Of a DNA stretch of 64,000 nucleotides, positions 12,081 to 23,159 are shown piece after piece. The notes beneath the pieces are model-generated. The model ran no database searches. It was given only the letters and a program-made list of their open reading frames with translations, and had not been told where the DNA came from. Position 1 is the first letter of the stretch. Every line of letters starts with the position of its first letter. Source of the DNA: Protula sp. h YS-2021 (lineage: Eukaryota > Annelida > Polychaeta > Sabellida > Serpulidae); the NCBI GenBank assembly GCA_949752745.1, contig OX457031.1, forward strand, positions 51,531,103-51,595,102, written 5' to 3'. The translations under genes and the position numbers were made by a program.

Positions 12081-12458
12081 AGCACGTGTTATTTGTGTAC
12101 TCTCACATGATATGAATTGTGAATATTATATTTTGCGAGGGCTGGGGGTGCGCTGTTATTTTCATGTGAACTCAATGATATTCCAAAATCCAGTGCTGAT
12201 TTCTCCTTTCTTGCAGTTTTTGTCTGCTAATTATTTTCATATCAGGAGGTCGCATTTCGAATTCGAGCGTATGATTGATTAAGTGAAGCACCAGCAATAC
12301 CATTGCTGCTAAGAATTACAACAACAATAACAACAACAACAACAAATACAAAAATAAATAAATATACAAAATACACACACATCAAATCACGAAATTCTTA
12401 CTGGGATATAAAAAATTAAGTTGAGAGCAAGTTAAAGTGAGTTTTATTTGAAACCAAC

Positions 12459-12654
12459 CTTCATATAGCGGCAGAGAGAGTAAATGATCTCTCCACAGGA
12501 TAAATCTGGGACGGTGTCTGCATGGAACGATCCAGCCGTAATTCGTCTCGTTGTTGCAGATAAAGCACTGCTGGTCTACGTAAGCGAATGCGACACAGGG
12601 CCTTAGCGTGTTGCAACGCCGGTAGCATCCTGGAAAGCTGAAGCAGTGACCCAA
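12459..12654 (-). CDS. PAN/apple-like exon of the secreted modular protein
   Basis: Minus-strand exon, acceptor TTTGATCAG, donor GAAG|GTTGGT; 196 bases, entering in phase 0 and leaving in phase 1. The outgoing phase fits the phase 1-1 exons downstream. The translation has the Cys pattern and the C-x-AF-x-Y core of a PAN-like fold (CFSFPGCYRRC, LRPCVAFAYVDQQC, FICNN, WIVPC). PAN modules bind proteins or carbohydrates outside the cell. Because the signal-peptide exon at 14869-15092 ends in phase 2, it cannot join this exon directly; at least one exon between them is unidentified. Confidence 0.6.
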
Positions 12655-12735
12655 CTGATCAAACTCATGTAGAGACTTGACCACACCACGGTAAATATTG
12701 GCTAGTTGTCACATGCCATGGGCAAATGCTGTAAC

Positions 12736-12960
12736 GTGATTGGTAGATTCCCAAGCCAATTATTTTTCAATGTTGACCGGAACGCAAACGTCGATAGTAT
12801 TACAGTTATTCGTTATCAAACAGCCATTTGACACATATGAGAAAGTTAATATTGGCTTGTTTCTAAGCCTTAAGTCATTATTGATCAGTGACGAATATGT
12901 TGACTTGAGGGTCAACATTTTCTTACCGTTCAATAATACGTCAGATTCACTCAAAATAAG
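12736..12960. repeat. dispersed element with inverted CAATGTTGAC / GTCAACATT ends
   Basis: GTGATTGGTAGATTCCCAAG then TTTTTCAATGTTGACC near 12770 is answered by GGGTCAACATTTTC near 12909. Related text (TTTCCCAATTCAATAATTTTTCAATGTTGACT, in pieces) recurs at 43150-43400. It is MITE-like; boundaries are uncertain. Confidence 0.4.
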
Positions 12961-13244
12961 GCAATATCAGCGAATTTTTGCAAATACATGTAATGAGTGA
13001 TATTTTTACCCGATAATTCTCAATCTTGGGCAGGGAAAAAATATGTGGTTTGGAACATTGCCATAAAAAGGACACGAACAAAGAAATAACTTCATATCAA
13101 ATCAGGATATGAATTACAATGGTTGTTTTTATGTTTAAGGTATGACGTTTCACCAAAGATTTTCTTTTACTTTTAATTTTATTTAATTTTACAGGTTTTA
13201 TTTTACATTTTTATGTTTGTTTATTTATTTATTATGATCTTTGA

Positions 13245-13924
13245 TTACCCTACAAAACTGCCGACGCATAAACGACGTCGTTAATCTCTAAATTGCATCG
13301 GCAGCGTTGGCAGCGGATTTGAAACATCGTTTATACGTTGGATATACGGCGGAATATATACGCATTTTTAGAAACATCGTATATGCATCGAAAATGCGTC
13401 GGAAAAAAGATGCCGATATTGCCAACGCGTATTATACGTATTTTTTTTAAACGTCTATAAAACGCATATTTTCCTATGTATAAACGACGTCGGAAATACA
13501 TCGGAAAAAAGATGCCGATATTGCATTTGTATATTATACGTATTATTTCATACGTCTATAAAACGCATATTTTCCTATGTATAAACGACGTCGGAAATAC
13601 ATCGGAAAAAATATGCCGATATTGCAATCGTACATTATACGTTTTATTTTATACGTCTATAAAACGCATATTTTCCTATGTATAAACGACGTCGGAAATA
13701 CATCGGAAAAAAGATGTCGATATTGCAATCGTACATTATACGTATTATTTTATACGTCTATAAAACGCATATTTTCCTATGTATAAACGACGTTGGAAAT
13801 ACATCGGAAAAAAGATGCCGATATTGCCAACGTGTATTATACGTATTTTTTATATTTCTATAAAACGCATATTTTCCGATGCTTATTCGACGTCGGAAAT
13901 TTATCGATTGACGTTTTGTAGGGG
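13245..13924. mobile_element. non-autonomous element with CCCTACAAAAC termini and 101-bp tandem repeats
   Basis: CCCTACAAAAC at 13248-13258 is matched by GTTTTGTAGGG at 13913-13923, giving inverted termini. The interior carries about four and a half near-identical copies of a 101-bp unit, phased at 13476, 13577, 13678 and 13779. Each unit contains CCTATGTATAAACGACGTCG and AAAACGCATATTTTCC. Because 101 is not a multiple of three, the same peptide appears in each frame in turn. That is a repeat artefact. Confidence 0.75.
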
Positions 13925-14074
13925 ACATTATGAAGAATCAATAGTGGAGCATTATGAATATACTTGAAAATTATCATTTGCCTCAATAAACTATCCCTCA
14001 GCAAACATAAGGGAGGAAAAGACAATACAAATAACTAAATTTAAAAGAGCCAGCGGTAACAAAAAACTAAAATG

Positions 14075-14215
14075 TAAGAAGTTAACTTTTTGGGACGAAA
14101 TAAAAACGTTAGACCACTTAATTACACTCACGAGGCAGCAGCCGCCGTGGAGTAGAGGTATGTTCCGCGCCTAGGATGCAAGAGGTCCCCGGTTCAAACC
14201 CGAGTAAGTACTAGT
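14075..14215 (+). mobile_element. tRNA-derived SINE-like element, second copy
   Basis: A-box-like TGGAGTAGAGG near 14154 and B-box GGTTCAAACCC near 14191, followed by GAGTAAGTACTAG. Upstream TTTTTGGGACGAAATAAAAA matches the same position in the copy at 1066-1215. No complete cloverleaf is formed. Confidence 0.5.
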
Positions 14216-14339
14216 GTTCAGTTGCGATATATAATGCTATGTTGTATATTAATATGCTATGGTGTATGTATGAATATGTGAATATGTGAATTATGAATGG
14301 TTGGTAAGGTTCAATGGGTCAGTTAAGGTCAGAAACATT

Positions 14340-14710
14340 TTTTTTTCAAATGCGCGAACGCATTTTATACGTCTAAAAAACGCATATTTTCCGATTGTCA
14401 CTTGGTCGGAAATGCGTTGGAAAACCTCGGAAATACGCATTTTATACGTATAAAAATCATCGGAAGTTCGTCGGAAATGCATCGGAATATAAACGTATAA
14501 CCGACGTATAACCGACGTATAGCCGACGGTTGGTAATACGTCGGATATGCGTCGAATATATGCATAAAAAACTTCGTCGGAAAATATGCACATAAACGAC
14601 TAATAAACGATGAGCAAAACGGAAAAAATATGCGTATATCCGACGTATGTTGCCGATATTGCCGACGCATTTTATATGCATCTCCGACGTCGAAGAATTT
14701 GTAGGGTAAT
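14340..14710. mobile_element. relative of the CCCTACAAA element, opposite orientation
   Basis: Dense CGTCGGAAATGCGTCGG-type motifs and AAAACGCATATTTTCCGA resemble the 13245-13924 element. The right end ATTTGTAGGGTAA inverts to TTACCCTACAAAT. The left terminus was not found. Confidence 0.5.
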
Positions 14711-14868
14711 TGTTTATTTTCAAATGAAATTCGAACTTAGAATAAATTTATTCTTACTCTTATTCTTATGTTTCTTGTGGTTATAAAAGATTTTTAAAAT
14801 CAAAACGTCCGTTTTATATAATCAATGGGTATATTTATATGAAGTAACGTTAAGTAGCGCGCACTCAC

Positions 14869-15092
14869 GTGACATTGGTGTCTTCTGGCGAGCACTGCTG
14901 AGTGAGAAAAAATGTAACACTCTGGTTCTGAGATTCCCACGAGGTGAGATCTGCCGTTTTGTTGAACATTTTGTTTAATCCACATGCACCGTGACCATTG
15001 GCCTCTGACAAGCAGAGTAAATTAATAAGCAGTATGGTCCTAATTGTTGATATGCTATTTGACGTAATCATTCGTTTCATGCAATACGCCAT
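14869..15092 (-). CDS. signal-peptide exon of a secreted protein
   Basis: Minus-strand first coding exon from ATG (15090-15092) to the donor CAC|GTGAGT; 224 bases, leaving phase 2. Residues about 13-30 form a hydrophobic core (STIRTILLINLLCLSEANG) fitting a signal peptide. The mature part has several Asn-x-Ser/Thr sites and two cysteines. Placement as exon 1 of the EGF/PAN-like gene rests on strand and order only; phases show that a further exon would be needed. Two in-frame ATGs (MAYC, MKRM) could each start the protein. Confidence 0.5.
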
Positions 15093-16879
15093 GGTTCAAA
15101 ATTTTTAAAATTTAAAAAGTTCACTTTTTTATTTAAATAATTCTGTGCGGTTCTAAAATTCGAACTGCAAATTAAGGAACCTGATATATTGATCTCCGGT
15201 GGATCATGTAAATTTCATGACTCTAACACTAGTGATTGCAGAAAACCATGGATCCGTGTCTCTATCTTCGTGGCATATTCATATTTATGGATCAACAAAG
15301 TAATTAAATGGCATTCACTGATTACTCAGCCGTTTCCGAATCCAGACCGCAAACACGGCTGGCAGATGATTATAAGCATCTATCTGCATTCGTGTATGAT
15401 TTCTGCCGTGTATTGTTGCTAAGACCTTGCCATTAGAAATTCAGTCTATTGTCGCCACATATGTAACGAAGTAGCTTCACGAGGCATTGAATTATAAAAC
15501 ATGCTTTCACAGAACAAACATTACTGCTATTACGCGTATCTCTCGCATTTATTTATGCCCCAGTGAAGGTGTTAATTTACTCTACAAATTGATTGGCGGT
15601 CAATGACCATATTTACGCATTGGCTTATAAATTAGTAATGTTTTAACTGGAATATATTTCCACAGTTTGATTTCACTGAGTGCTGTTGTTTAGAGGCGAC
15701 TGTTTCATACTACGAGTTACGTTTTTAGCTCCATGTAATATGCTATAATTTGGTAGCAACCGTTTTTTATGTCTTACTTGTCGATTAATTAGGGGCTTTC
15801 AATCGAAAGTTGTTTTTTTAAATCTTTTGCGCCACTGGTCATTTGTTCGCTGGTCATTTCTGCGTTGGCCATGTGTCCAAGCGTCATTTGTTTACTGGTT
15901 ATGTGCTCAGCGGTTATTTGTTAACTGCTAATCCGATTATTATTATTATTATTATTATTCCCTCACTTATATAGGGTGTTGTCAACTGTTTTGCTCTAAG
16001 CGTTTTACATACGACATTAATTAAACCACCTTAACGTCCCATTAAATTAAGACATAGAAAACTAGAAGTAAAATGCTTTCAATATAATTTTTATGCTTTA
16101 CCACGAATCATAGCGAATTGTAACGATACATAACGAATCACAACGAATTATAACGACTGATAATGAATTATATCGAATCATAAGGATTCATAACGAATAG
16201 TAACGAGTACTGCTGAGAAACTGTTCAAAGCGAATCTTGAACAAGTGCGAATTCGATCGGTTTTCGAAGTCCAAGATGGTGGGAACAGACGAGAGATCAT
16301 TGGCGCTTTCAATTGTTTTTTTTCCTTAAATCTGGATGTATGGTTTATGCATTGTTTAATTTGTGTTCATCAGCTGAAATGGAAGGATGTATATTATGTA
16401 CTGCGGGGCTGGGGTGCTGTTATGCTATATATTGCGGGGTCGAAGGAGCTGTTATATTATATTCTGCGGGGGGGGGGGGTGGTAGGTGCTGTTATATTGT
16501 ATATTGCGGACGAGGGAGGGGTGCTGTTATATTCACAGATTATGTCATATGTCATGTCATGTATATGTTTTCTATAAAAAATGTGTCATCTGTGTATAAA
16601 TAACCACAAGCCAGCACCTGGTCAAATACTGCACTGAGCTCAGGTCTGAAAAACACACAGCAACATTTCCTTCTCCTGCGCTTTGTAAAACTGTTTTAAT
16701 CCCAACAATATTCTGGGGACGGGTTGGGGCAAGACATGCTTCTGTACGTGCAATACCCTTTTACACCAAGCAATCTTTCCTGAAATAAAGCAAAATACGA
16801 GTAGGTTTTTCCAATAACATTTCAACGTCCGTTCCAGCGTCGATTGGAGGTTGCGACTAACTCACAACATTAAATCTGA
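15093..16879. other. gene-free spacer with short repeats
   Basis: No supported gene. Contents include a degenerate CTGGTCATTTGTT-type repeat at about 15835-15935, (ATT)n at 15938-15960 and tandem TAACGAATCA-type 10-11-mers at about 16100-16210. A GCTGTTATATTATATTCTGCGGGG-like repeat with poly-G follows at about 16405-16540. Confidence 0.6.
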
Positions 16880-17373
16880 TACTGGGAGTTTACGGAAAGA
16901 AGCCCGGGGCTTCCAAACGAAAACTCGGCATTCTGAGAATCTCATATTGAAACCAAACAGAAGACCCGGGGGGGGGGGGATTCTATTCGGAAACTGTTTC
17001 CGTACCCGTTGCTTTGTGCAGACTGAAGGAGGCGGGAGTAGGGGGGAGGGAGGGGGCTCTAAGGGTCGAGTAATACTCCGGCGTAGGGGCGTCGGTACGG
17101 GGTTGCTTGGTGCAGACTGACGGAGGCGGGAGGAGGGGGGGGGTTGCCTTGTCCAGGCAAAAAGTTTAACCGTATCAGTGGTAATAGTAAATACAGGAAT
17201 ACTCAAGAATAGAGGTCGAATGGAGAGTGAGGGAGGATTTTATTCGGAAACAGTTTTTTTATTGTGACCATTTTGAGCCCGGAGGCTTTTAATCGGAAAC
17301 AGTTTCCGAATAGAAGCCCCGGCGTTTCTATGGGGGATGGGGGAGGGGGGCTTCTTTTCGGAAGCTCCCAGTA
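16880..17373. mobile_element. MITE with about 26-bp TACTGGGAG inverted termini
   Basis: The left end at 16880-16905 (TACTGGGAGTTTACGGAAAG, then AAGCCC) is answered by an inverted right end at 17348-17373 (GGGCTTC, then CGGAAGCTCCCAGTA). The interior repeats ATTCGGAAACAGTTTCCG-type palindromes (near 16983, 17233 and 17290) and G-rich runs. There is no coding capacity. Confidence 0.6.
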
Positions 17374-17399
17374 GTAATGTGGTTGTGATTTGTCGTAAT

Positions 17400-17680
17400 C
17401 ACAGACCAACGTCTAATGGACGTCTTTGACACGGTGCTGAACAGACCTTTGTTTAGACTTTGTAAAACCCCAGCCTCCAGCGTTGAATAGATATGGAAAA
17501 ATCGGCTTTGTATGGACATTGAAAACTGGAGTTGGTGTAGACGTCGCGGTCAGAACCAGACAGCAGTCTCACCATGTTATGGCTGACCGAAATGGCCGCC
17601 ATGGCAGATCGCTTCAAAAAAAAAACCCCGTAAAATAAGGCAATTTCAGGAGCGCACAACTTTTGACAAATATTCATGAA
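17400..17680. repeat. dispersed repeat (partners at 48050-48260 and 51335-51430)
   Basis: Blocks such as CCTTTGTTTAGACTTTG and CACCATGTTATGG(C/T) with TTCAAAAAAAAAACC-like text align with 48050-48260. The start also aligns with 51335-51430. Read on minus, copies share a NM(V/M)RLL-x-G-x-D-x-D-x-YT pattern. Confidence 0.45.
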
Positions 17681-18360
17681 AATTAACTTCGTATATGTCC
17701 TGCTCTAACAGAAAACCGAGGGGAGGTGGTGCTTTGACAGAGGGGTGACCACGGCACCTAATCACTGTTAGTATCCCAGTAACGATTCCAGATCAATATT
17801 CTCGGCGTCTAAATAACGTCGCTCCCCCTGCCCCTTGTACGAGCGCCTAATATAATGCACCGAAGCACAATTTCAAGATTCGTATGAAAAGCAGGACCCG
17901 CAAAGAAAATTCACTGTGGGTAAAATATTCATTTGATGTCAGTTGCTTTTATCAACGACTAAAGCAAAAATATAGCTTGGTCGTAAAGCGAGATAAACTG
18001 TTCACGCGTGTGTCACTGCCTTTTACAAAAATCGCCAAGAACCAAATAGCCACAGGGAAGGTGTTACTAATGAACCAAATTGACTAGCGAAGCTTGCTGA
18101 CTCGATTCACGAAAAAATTGTTCTTCGAATAAACAAGAATGTATCGAATTTTAACCCCTGTAATTAAGGCAATTAACCTTTAGCGGTAAATGCTTTTTGG
18201 AAATAACTTAATTACGGTGTATATCTACAGAAAATAAACTCAACAATGAAGCTGGTAAAATCACGGCTTATGCATTTTTATGGTCTTGATTCGAGTTTGA
18301 CACACACCAAAACGTTTATGATAAGATAAAAAAATTAGACTAAACTAGACATCGCGTAAA

Positions 18361-18372
18361 ATGATAAAATGA
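18361..18372 (+). promoter_or_regulatory. three-codon uORF overlapping the start codon
   Basis: ATG ATA AAA TGA: the stop of this minimal uORF overlaps the ATG of the 664-residue ORF (shared ATGA at 18369-18372). If the 5' UTR includes it, translation of the main ORF would depend on leaky scanning or termination-reinitiation. Confidence 0.4.
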
Positions 18373-20363
18373 TTGCTTCAGCGAGTGCTGCTATAATGGT
18401 TTTTTATTGGTATTTATTTTTTTGTGTTCACGGAGCGTTGTCGATTCCGCTTGGAGGCTCGTTACGTCATAAAAGCTACAGGAGTGAACCGGGAAATAAC
18501 GGATACTTTACTCAGACGGATACAAGCAACTCAATGGACTTGAATACCGCCGGCTTTCAGAGAAAAACTGATGCTATTAATGGAATTAGTTACTACAAGA
18601 AGAACAGAACAAGAGATTCAGAAGAGGAAAAAGCTCTATACCCTATAACAAATGTCAGAAAAGCCGCTCATGTTTTAACAGGATTTGATGACGTCACCAA
18701 AGGCGTAAATGATGCAAGCGCAACATTTTTATCACGATCGCCATATGGTAATTTAAGGTACCACCACTGGGTTAAAAAACCTGAATTGCAATTGCCCAGA
18801 GTGTGGCCAGAGTGGTGGGATAATCAGCAGGGTTCAGCTACGGAATCACAGGATGAAAGGCATGTGTCACAACCGCACGTGTCACAACCACATTTATCAC
18901 AACTGATGAACAAACCAAGAATAGATTACTTGAGAGAACTTCACAAAAATTCAGATAATACACTGGGAGTTGGGGAGGCCCAAAAACAACTGTTTCAAAT
19001 AGATTTAGTTTCGCAAGGAAAACGCATAAGTATCTCGTCGCCTGAGAGTGACCTCGACGCAGGCGATAACGGGTGGTTCAGGGGCGAGCTCCAAGAAGTC
19101 CCGGATGTTGGCAACAAATGGGGCGATAATAAGAAAAACAGTGAGGAAACACCCTTTGCCGTTGATTCGAATGGATATGATTACTACCAGTCCTTTGATA
19201 CCACCAGTGGCAGTGACTGGACATTTCCACATAACGAAGAAATCGGATTTGAGCAACAGGACCGGCGAAGTCCAGCGTCGTACACGGACAGTTCTGCTGG
19301 CTTAAAATTAGATGTTAATTCTTTGCGAGATTTGATTGACAGATCAGAAAAACTGTCGGGTACTGAGGAAGGCTCGAAACTATACAGTGGGAGTGATTCT
19401 GATCGTCAATACATTGTGAATCAAGTACCACGTACGTCACTAAATGACGTCATGTACAATGGCGTCAGGTACAGTGACGTCAACAACGATAAAGTCCCGG
19501 ATGTCTGGGACAAAAACAGGGACGGCAAAATTGACAGCGGCATCCTGAATGATCCGCAAATTATGAATGAATTGTCCTTCATGTATAAACCAACGATAAG
19601 TAAAATGGTGGATACATTTGACATTAGGGATGACCGAAGCAGGAGCTTACTGCCATCAGATTTGTGGCCATCACTGAACCAAAACAAAGGGCAAAATAAC
19701 GACAATGCTTATGACAAATATGACACGAATAAGACGAAGGACAGTGCTAATGACAAGTATTCGCAATATGATTGGTCTGGTCTGCAAATTTGGGGAAATT
19801 CAGGTGTGATGGACTATTCACCAAGCGACCGAATAGCGGGGATGTTTTCGGCTTTGAATGATGCAGAAAATGACGACACATTTTATACAAGATTTAAAAG
19901 TTCTTCTTTACCAAGGAGCAATCGTGGATATACAGACGTGCTTCAGACAAACGCAAGGAAACATATGGATCGATCGAGTTTCTCCGCACCGGAACAGTTT
20001 GTCTACACGCGTGGGAGTTCGCGATTGGCTGATTTAGAGAGCAACACCATAAACAGAAGTCCTTGGGCAGCGCCCACAAACCACGGAGGTGTTCTCAAAA
20101 GCCGCCGGAGTATTCTCCAAAGCCGCGGGGATATCCTCAAAATAACCGAGAATATAGTGAATATACAGGATGAAAACAATGATGGTGTTCCTGATTCCTT
20201 GGACAGAAATCGTGACGGCCAAATCGATGCGAACACCATCGGCATAGACCCATCTGAATTTGCCATGTTTGGATTAACCGATGAAAATCAAGATGGTCTT
20301 CCTGATGAATGGGATAAAAACAGAGATGGTAAAATTGACCAAATACTCAAGGCAGAAACATGA
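18369..20363 (+). CDS. secreted acidic protein with three TSP3/EF-like calcium loops
   Basis: Uninterrupted 664-residue ORF. Residues 1-26 form a signal peptide (FYWYLFFCVHGALS). The long central part is hydrophilic, Asp/Asn/Ser-rich and apparently disordered; near residue 164 it has a short PHVSQ repeat. Three loops match the DxNxDGxPDxxDxNxDGxxD pattern of thrombospondin type-3/EF-hand-like sites: DVNNDKVPDVWDKNRDGKID (about 369-388), DENNDGVPDSLDRNRDGQID (600-619) and DENQDGLPDEWDKNRDGKID (638-657). The first has Lys in place of the usual Gly. An AATAAA lies at 20522-20527. Cysteines are almost absent, unlike true thrombospondins. Role inferred: extracellular calcium-binding matrix protein, perhaps in biomineral or cuticle. 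I do not recognise the exact family. Confidence 0.8.
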   Translation: MIASASAAIMVFYWYLFFCVHGALSIPLGGSLRHKSYRSEPGNNGYFTQTDTSNSMDLNTAGFQRKTDAINGISYYKKNRTRDSEEEKALYPITNVRKAAHVLTGFDDVTKGVNDASATFLSRSPYGNLRYHHWVKKPELQLPRVWPEWWDNQQGSATESQDERHVSQPHVSQPHLSQLMNKPRIDYLRELHKNSDNTLGVGEAQKQLFQIDLVSQGKRISISSPESDLDAGDNGWFRGELQEVPDVGNKWGDNKKNSEETPFAVDSNGYDYYQSFDTTSGSDWTFPHNEEIGFEQQDRRSPASYTDSSAGLKLDVNSLRDLIDRSEKLSGTEEGSKLYSGSDSDRQYIVNQVPRTSLNDVMYNGVRYSDVNNDKVPDVWDKNRDGKIDSGILNDPQIMNELSFMYKPTISKMVDTFDIRDDRSRSLLPSDLWPSLNQNKGQNNDNAYDKYDTNKTKDSANDKYSQYDWSGLQIWGNSGVMDYSPSDRIAGMFSALNDAENDDTFYTRFKSSSLPRSNRGYTDVLQTNARKHMDRSSFSAPEQFVYTRGSSRLADLESNTINRSPWAAPTNHGGVLKSRRSILQSRGDILKITENIVNIQDENNDGVPDSLDRNRDGQIDANTIGIDPSEFAMFGLTDENQDGLPDEWDKNRDGKIDQILKAET

Positions 20364-22867
20364 AGGCAACATTTGACGATATTGTAAATTGTTCCCATCA
20401 CAAACACTAGGACGAGGAACAAGTGCGCATGCTCCACAAAGATTTAGTAAGCCACCTCTAATCCGATGGGCAGTTTCACCACGAGCAGTCCTTCTTCTAT
20501 AAAACTCAGGGATTTTACATCAATAAAAACCCGTATTTAAAAAATGGTAATTATTGGGCATTCGTTGTCTTTTTTGTATTCAAACTGAATCTTGCTCAAT
20601 GTGACATTGTTCTGTTTTAACTTTCAAACAAACTCAGAACATCCAAAACACTTAAGCTGACCGAAATTTTAGAAATTAAATTAAAAAATGAACATTTTAA
20701 TAAATTGAAAAAAAAAGATGAATTTTGGTTTCTGCTAGCCTTTGTTTCACTTTTAGAGCGACGACTCTACATTGCTGACATCAACACTACCCCCTGCCCG
20801 CCCCCTCTCCTCTGCTGACAATAACACTACCCCTGCCCGGCCCAATCGATTTATCATTTTATGCCAAATAACGCAGAAAAAAACTTTTAAGGTGTAGAAA
20901 GCTTGAATTCTCAGTGTGCTATTGTATCAACTGTTCAGCCTAGTGTACACATTGTTACCAAGCCAGCCCTAAAGTGAAGTTTAACCATAAATTGGCAGTC
21001 AGTGAAATCAATAACTCCCCGCTCCCCCCGCCACGCATATCCTTCAGAGGAGCGGGAGGGAGGTGGTGGGAATGCTACGTTTGAGTTTGAGGTCTCAGTT
21101 CGGAAGCAATTGAAGAACGGCGTTCGTCGAGAAATGTTGAACTTGACTGAATCGCGCCAAAAACAATCTCATTGAAACAAAAAAATCATTTCCGAAAAGG
21201 AAGGTTTAGAAGATCGATGAAGCTTAGAATGTTTTTGAAGATCGTCGATTGTTTTTACGAAATACAACAAGATAGCTAAATATTATCTGAGCAATTTAGA
21301 AAATTAGGATAATATCGTTGACTGCAGGTCTTAAAATGCCTAGGTTTTGGTTCAGTTTATATCATAAATATTCATTGTTTCTTATGAGCGCTTTTTTAAA
21401 AAATTGTTAAATATGAGCTTGAGAAAAAAAGAATAATGCGTTTAGAAAAAGATGTATCAGATTATTTATACCGTTGGCTGTTTGATTTGTCGATATGGCG
21501 CCGACGTGCTGTATTTCTAATTGGTTTCATTAGTAACTGTAGCAATAATACATCAATAACACATCAAATAATACATCAATTATAGTGAATTCTTCAATAC
21601 CAGTACCAAAGTTGTCTTTAACTTAAGTGTAATAAACACACAGTTGCGAAATTCAGAGTGGTACAGTGGGACTATTTTGTAGCAAAAGATGCAATCAGTA
21701 CAATGAAATTTGTATATTTTGTGTACAATAGTGCCTTAGCTGCAGCAATGCTAAAACGTACAATGTTCGAATAACATTTGCCTATTTTGATGCACAATGT
21801 ACGGCCAGCTCAAGAGCAAAATCAGCATTCTGAATAGGCTTCTTAATTCACTGTCCCGTCTTGTCACGAAGCGGTATATAAGCAACATTTTTGATGGCAT
21901 CTATACATGATTATAACTTGTGCATATTATGAAATGATACAAGTTTGTATGGAATGTGTAGCAAATTACATGTTAGAAATAAAACAAGATATTCTGTGAG
22001 ATTTACCTTGCGGTTTTTTAATCCCACTCGTGATTCACTTCTAATTTCAAAAGCTAAGGAATTGATGTCCAGTCAGTTTTATTACTCGGTCACATTTTGG
22101 TGTTTGTTACTAGTAAACGTAATACACAGATTTATTATGCTGGTTTTATATCCACCCTCTCATATTAATTGTCTTTGTTCATGTTTCAATTCATGTTGCA
22201 GGAATGTTATGACGTATTAAATTAAATACTGATACAATGCATGTCAAATAATAGCCAAAGGCAAGTTAGAATTTCCTTTGTGAATTGCTTATCTCCCAGT
22301 ATGTGGAACAAAACATTGGTTCAAACTAGAATGCAGGCCTATTGCGTGCCCTCTGTCTCTGAGTTAGCGTCTCAGGAGTTTTACACAAAGTAACCACATA
22401 TAACCTTCATTACACCAACGGCATTATGGGCTTATGTGGTCTGAAAAAGTGTTCTACCATATGTTGATATATCAAACTTAAATTTGTTGTCTTAACAACC
22501 CTACCCTCCCTGAGACTGGGAAAGTAAGACTGGGGAAGAGTGCACAGAAATGATCGCTGTAAGTTTACATGTATACATTAGATTATCATACATTATTAAT
22601 TTTTGAGAAACCCTTGTAGTAGACTATCAAAAACGAACGGGATTATTTGAAACACGAGGATGACTTAGTTTGAGGAGCAACAGATATGTTACATAGATTT
22701 TTGTATGAACATTATCGTGATTTCATTGTTAATTTAAACTTTTGTGTGAACATTATCAAGATTATGCTATAAATATACCCTTAATTATAACGTCAACTTC
22801 TTCGCAGTTGTGGTTTGCTATTCCAAGTCTGTTTTTGCACATATTGTAATTTCAATCAGTTAGACAT
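20364..22867. other. gene-free spacer
   Basis: After the AATAAA at 20522 I see AT-rich sequence and two short C-rich tracts (20790-20840, 21010-21060), but no supported exon, RNA gene or transposon terminus. Confidence 0.5.
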
Positions 22868-23095
22868 CATTTGCTTCCTACCTACCTACCCATCTGCCTA
22901 CCTTCCTACCTACCTACCTACCTACCTACCTGCCTACCTACCTACCTACCTACCTACCTACCTATCTACCTACCCACCCACCCACCTACCTACCTACCTA
23001 CCTACCTACATACATACATACCTACCTACTTACCTACCTACCTATCTACTACCTACCTACCTGCCTGCTACCTTCCTACCTACCTACCTACTTTT
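22868..23095. repeat. (CCTA)n microsatellite
   Basis: CCTA/CCTG tetranucleotide array of about 225 bases. The Pro-Thr-Tyr-rich frames through it are artefacts. Confidence 0.95.
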
Positions 23096-23159
23096 AGCAA
23101 TGCATCAATACGCCACCCGCCATGCTTCTTCGCTGACTTCTATCCATCACTGACCCGGC

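Noticed and set aside
13476..13967. Four overlapping plus-strand frames encoding near-identical 60-70 residue peptides (MYKRRRKYIGK...)
   Set aside because: They are the same 101-bp tandem unit read in successive frames; no independent evidence of coding.
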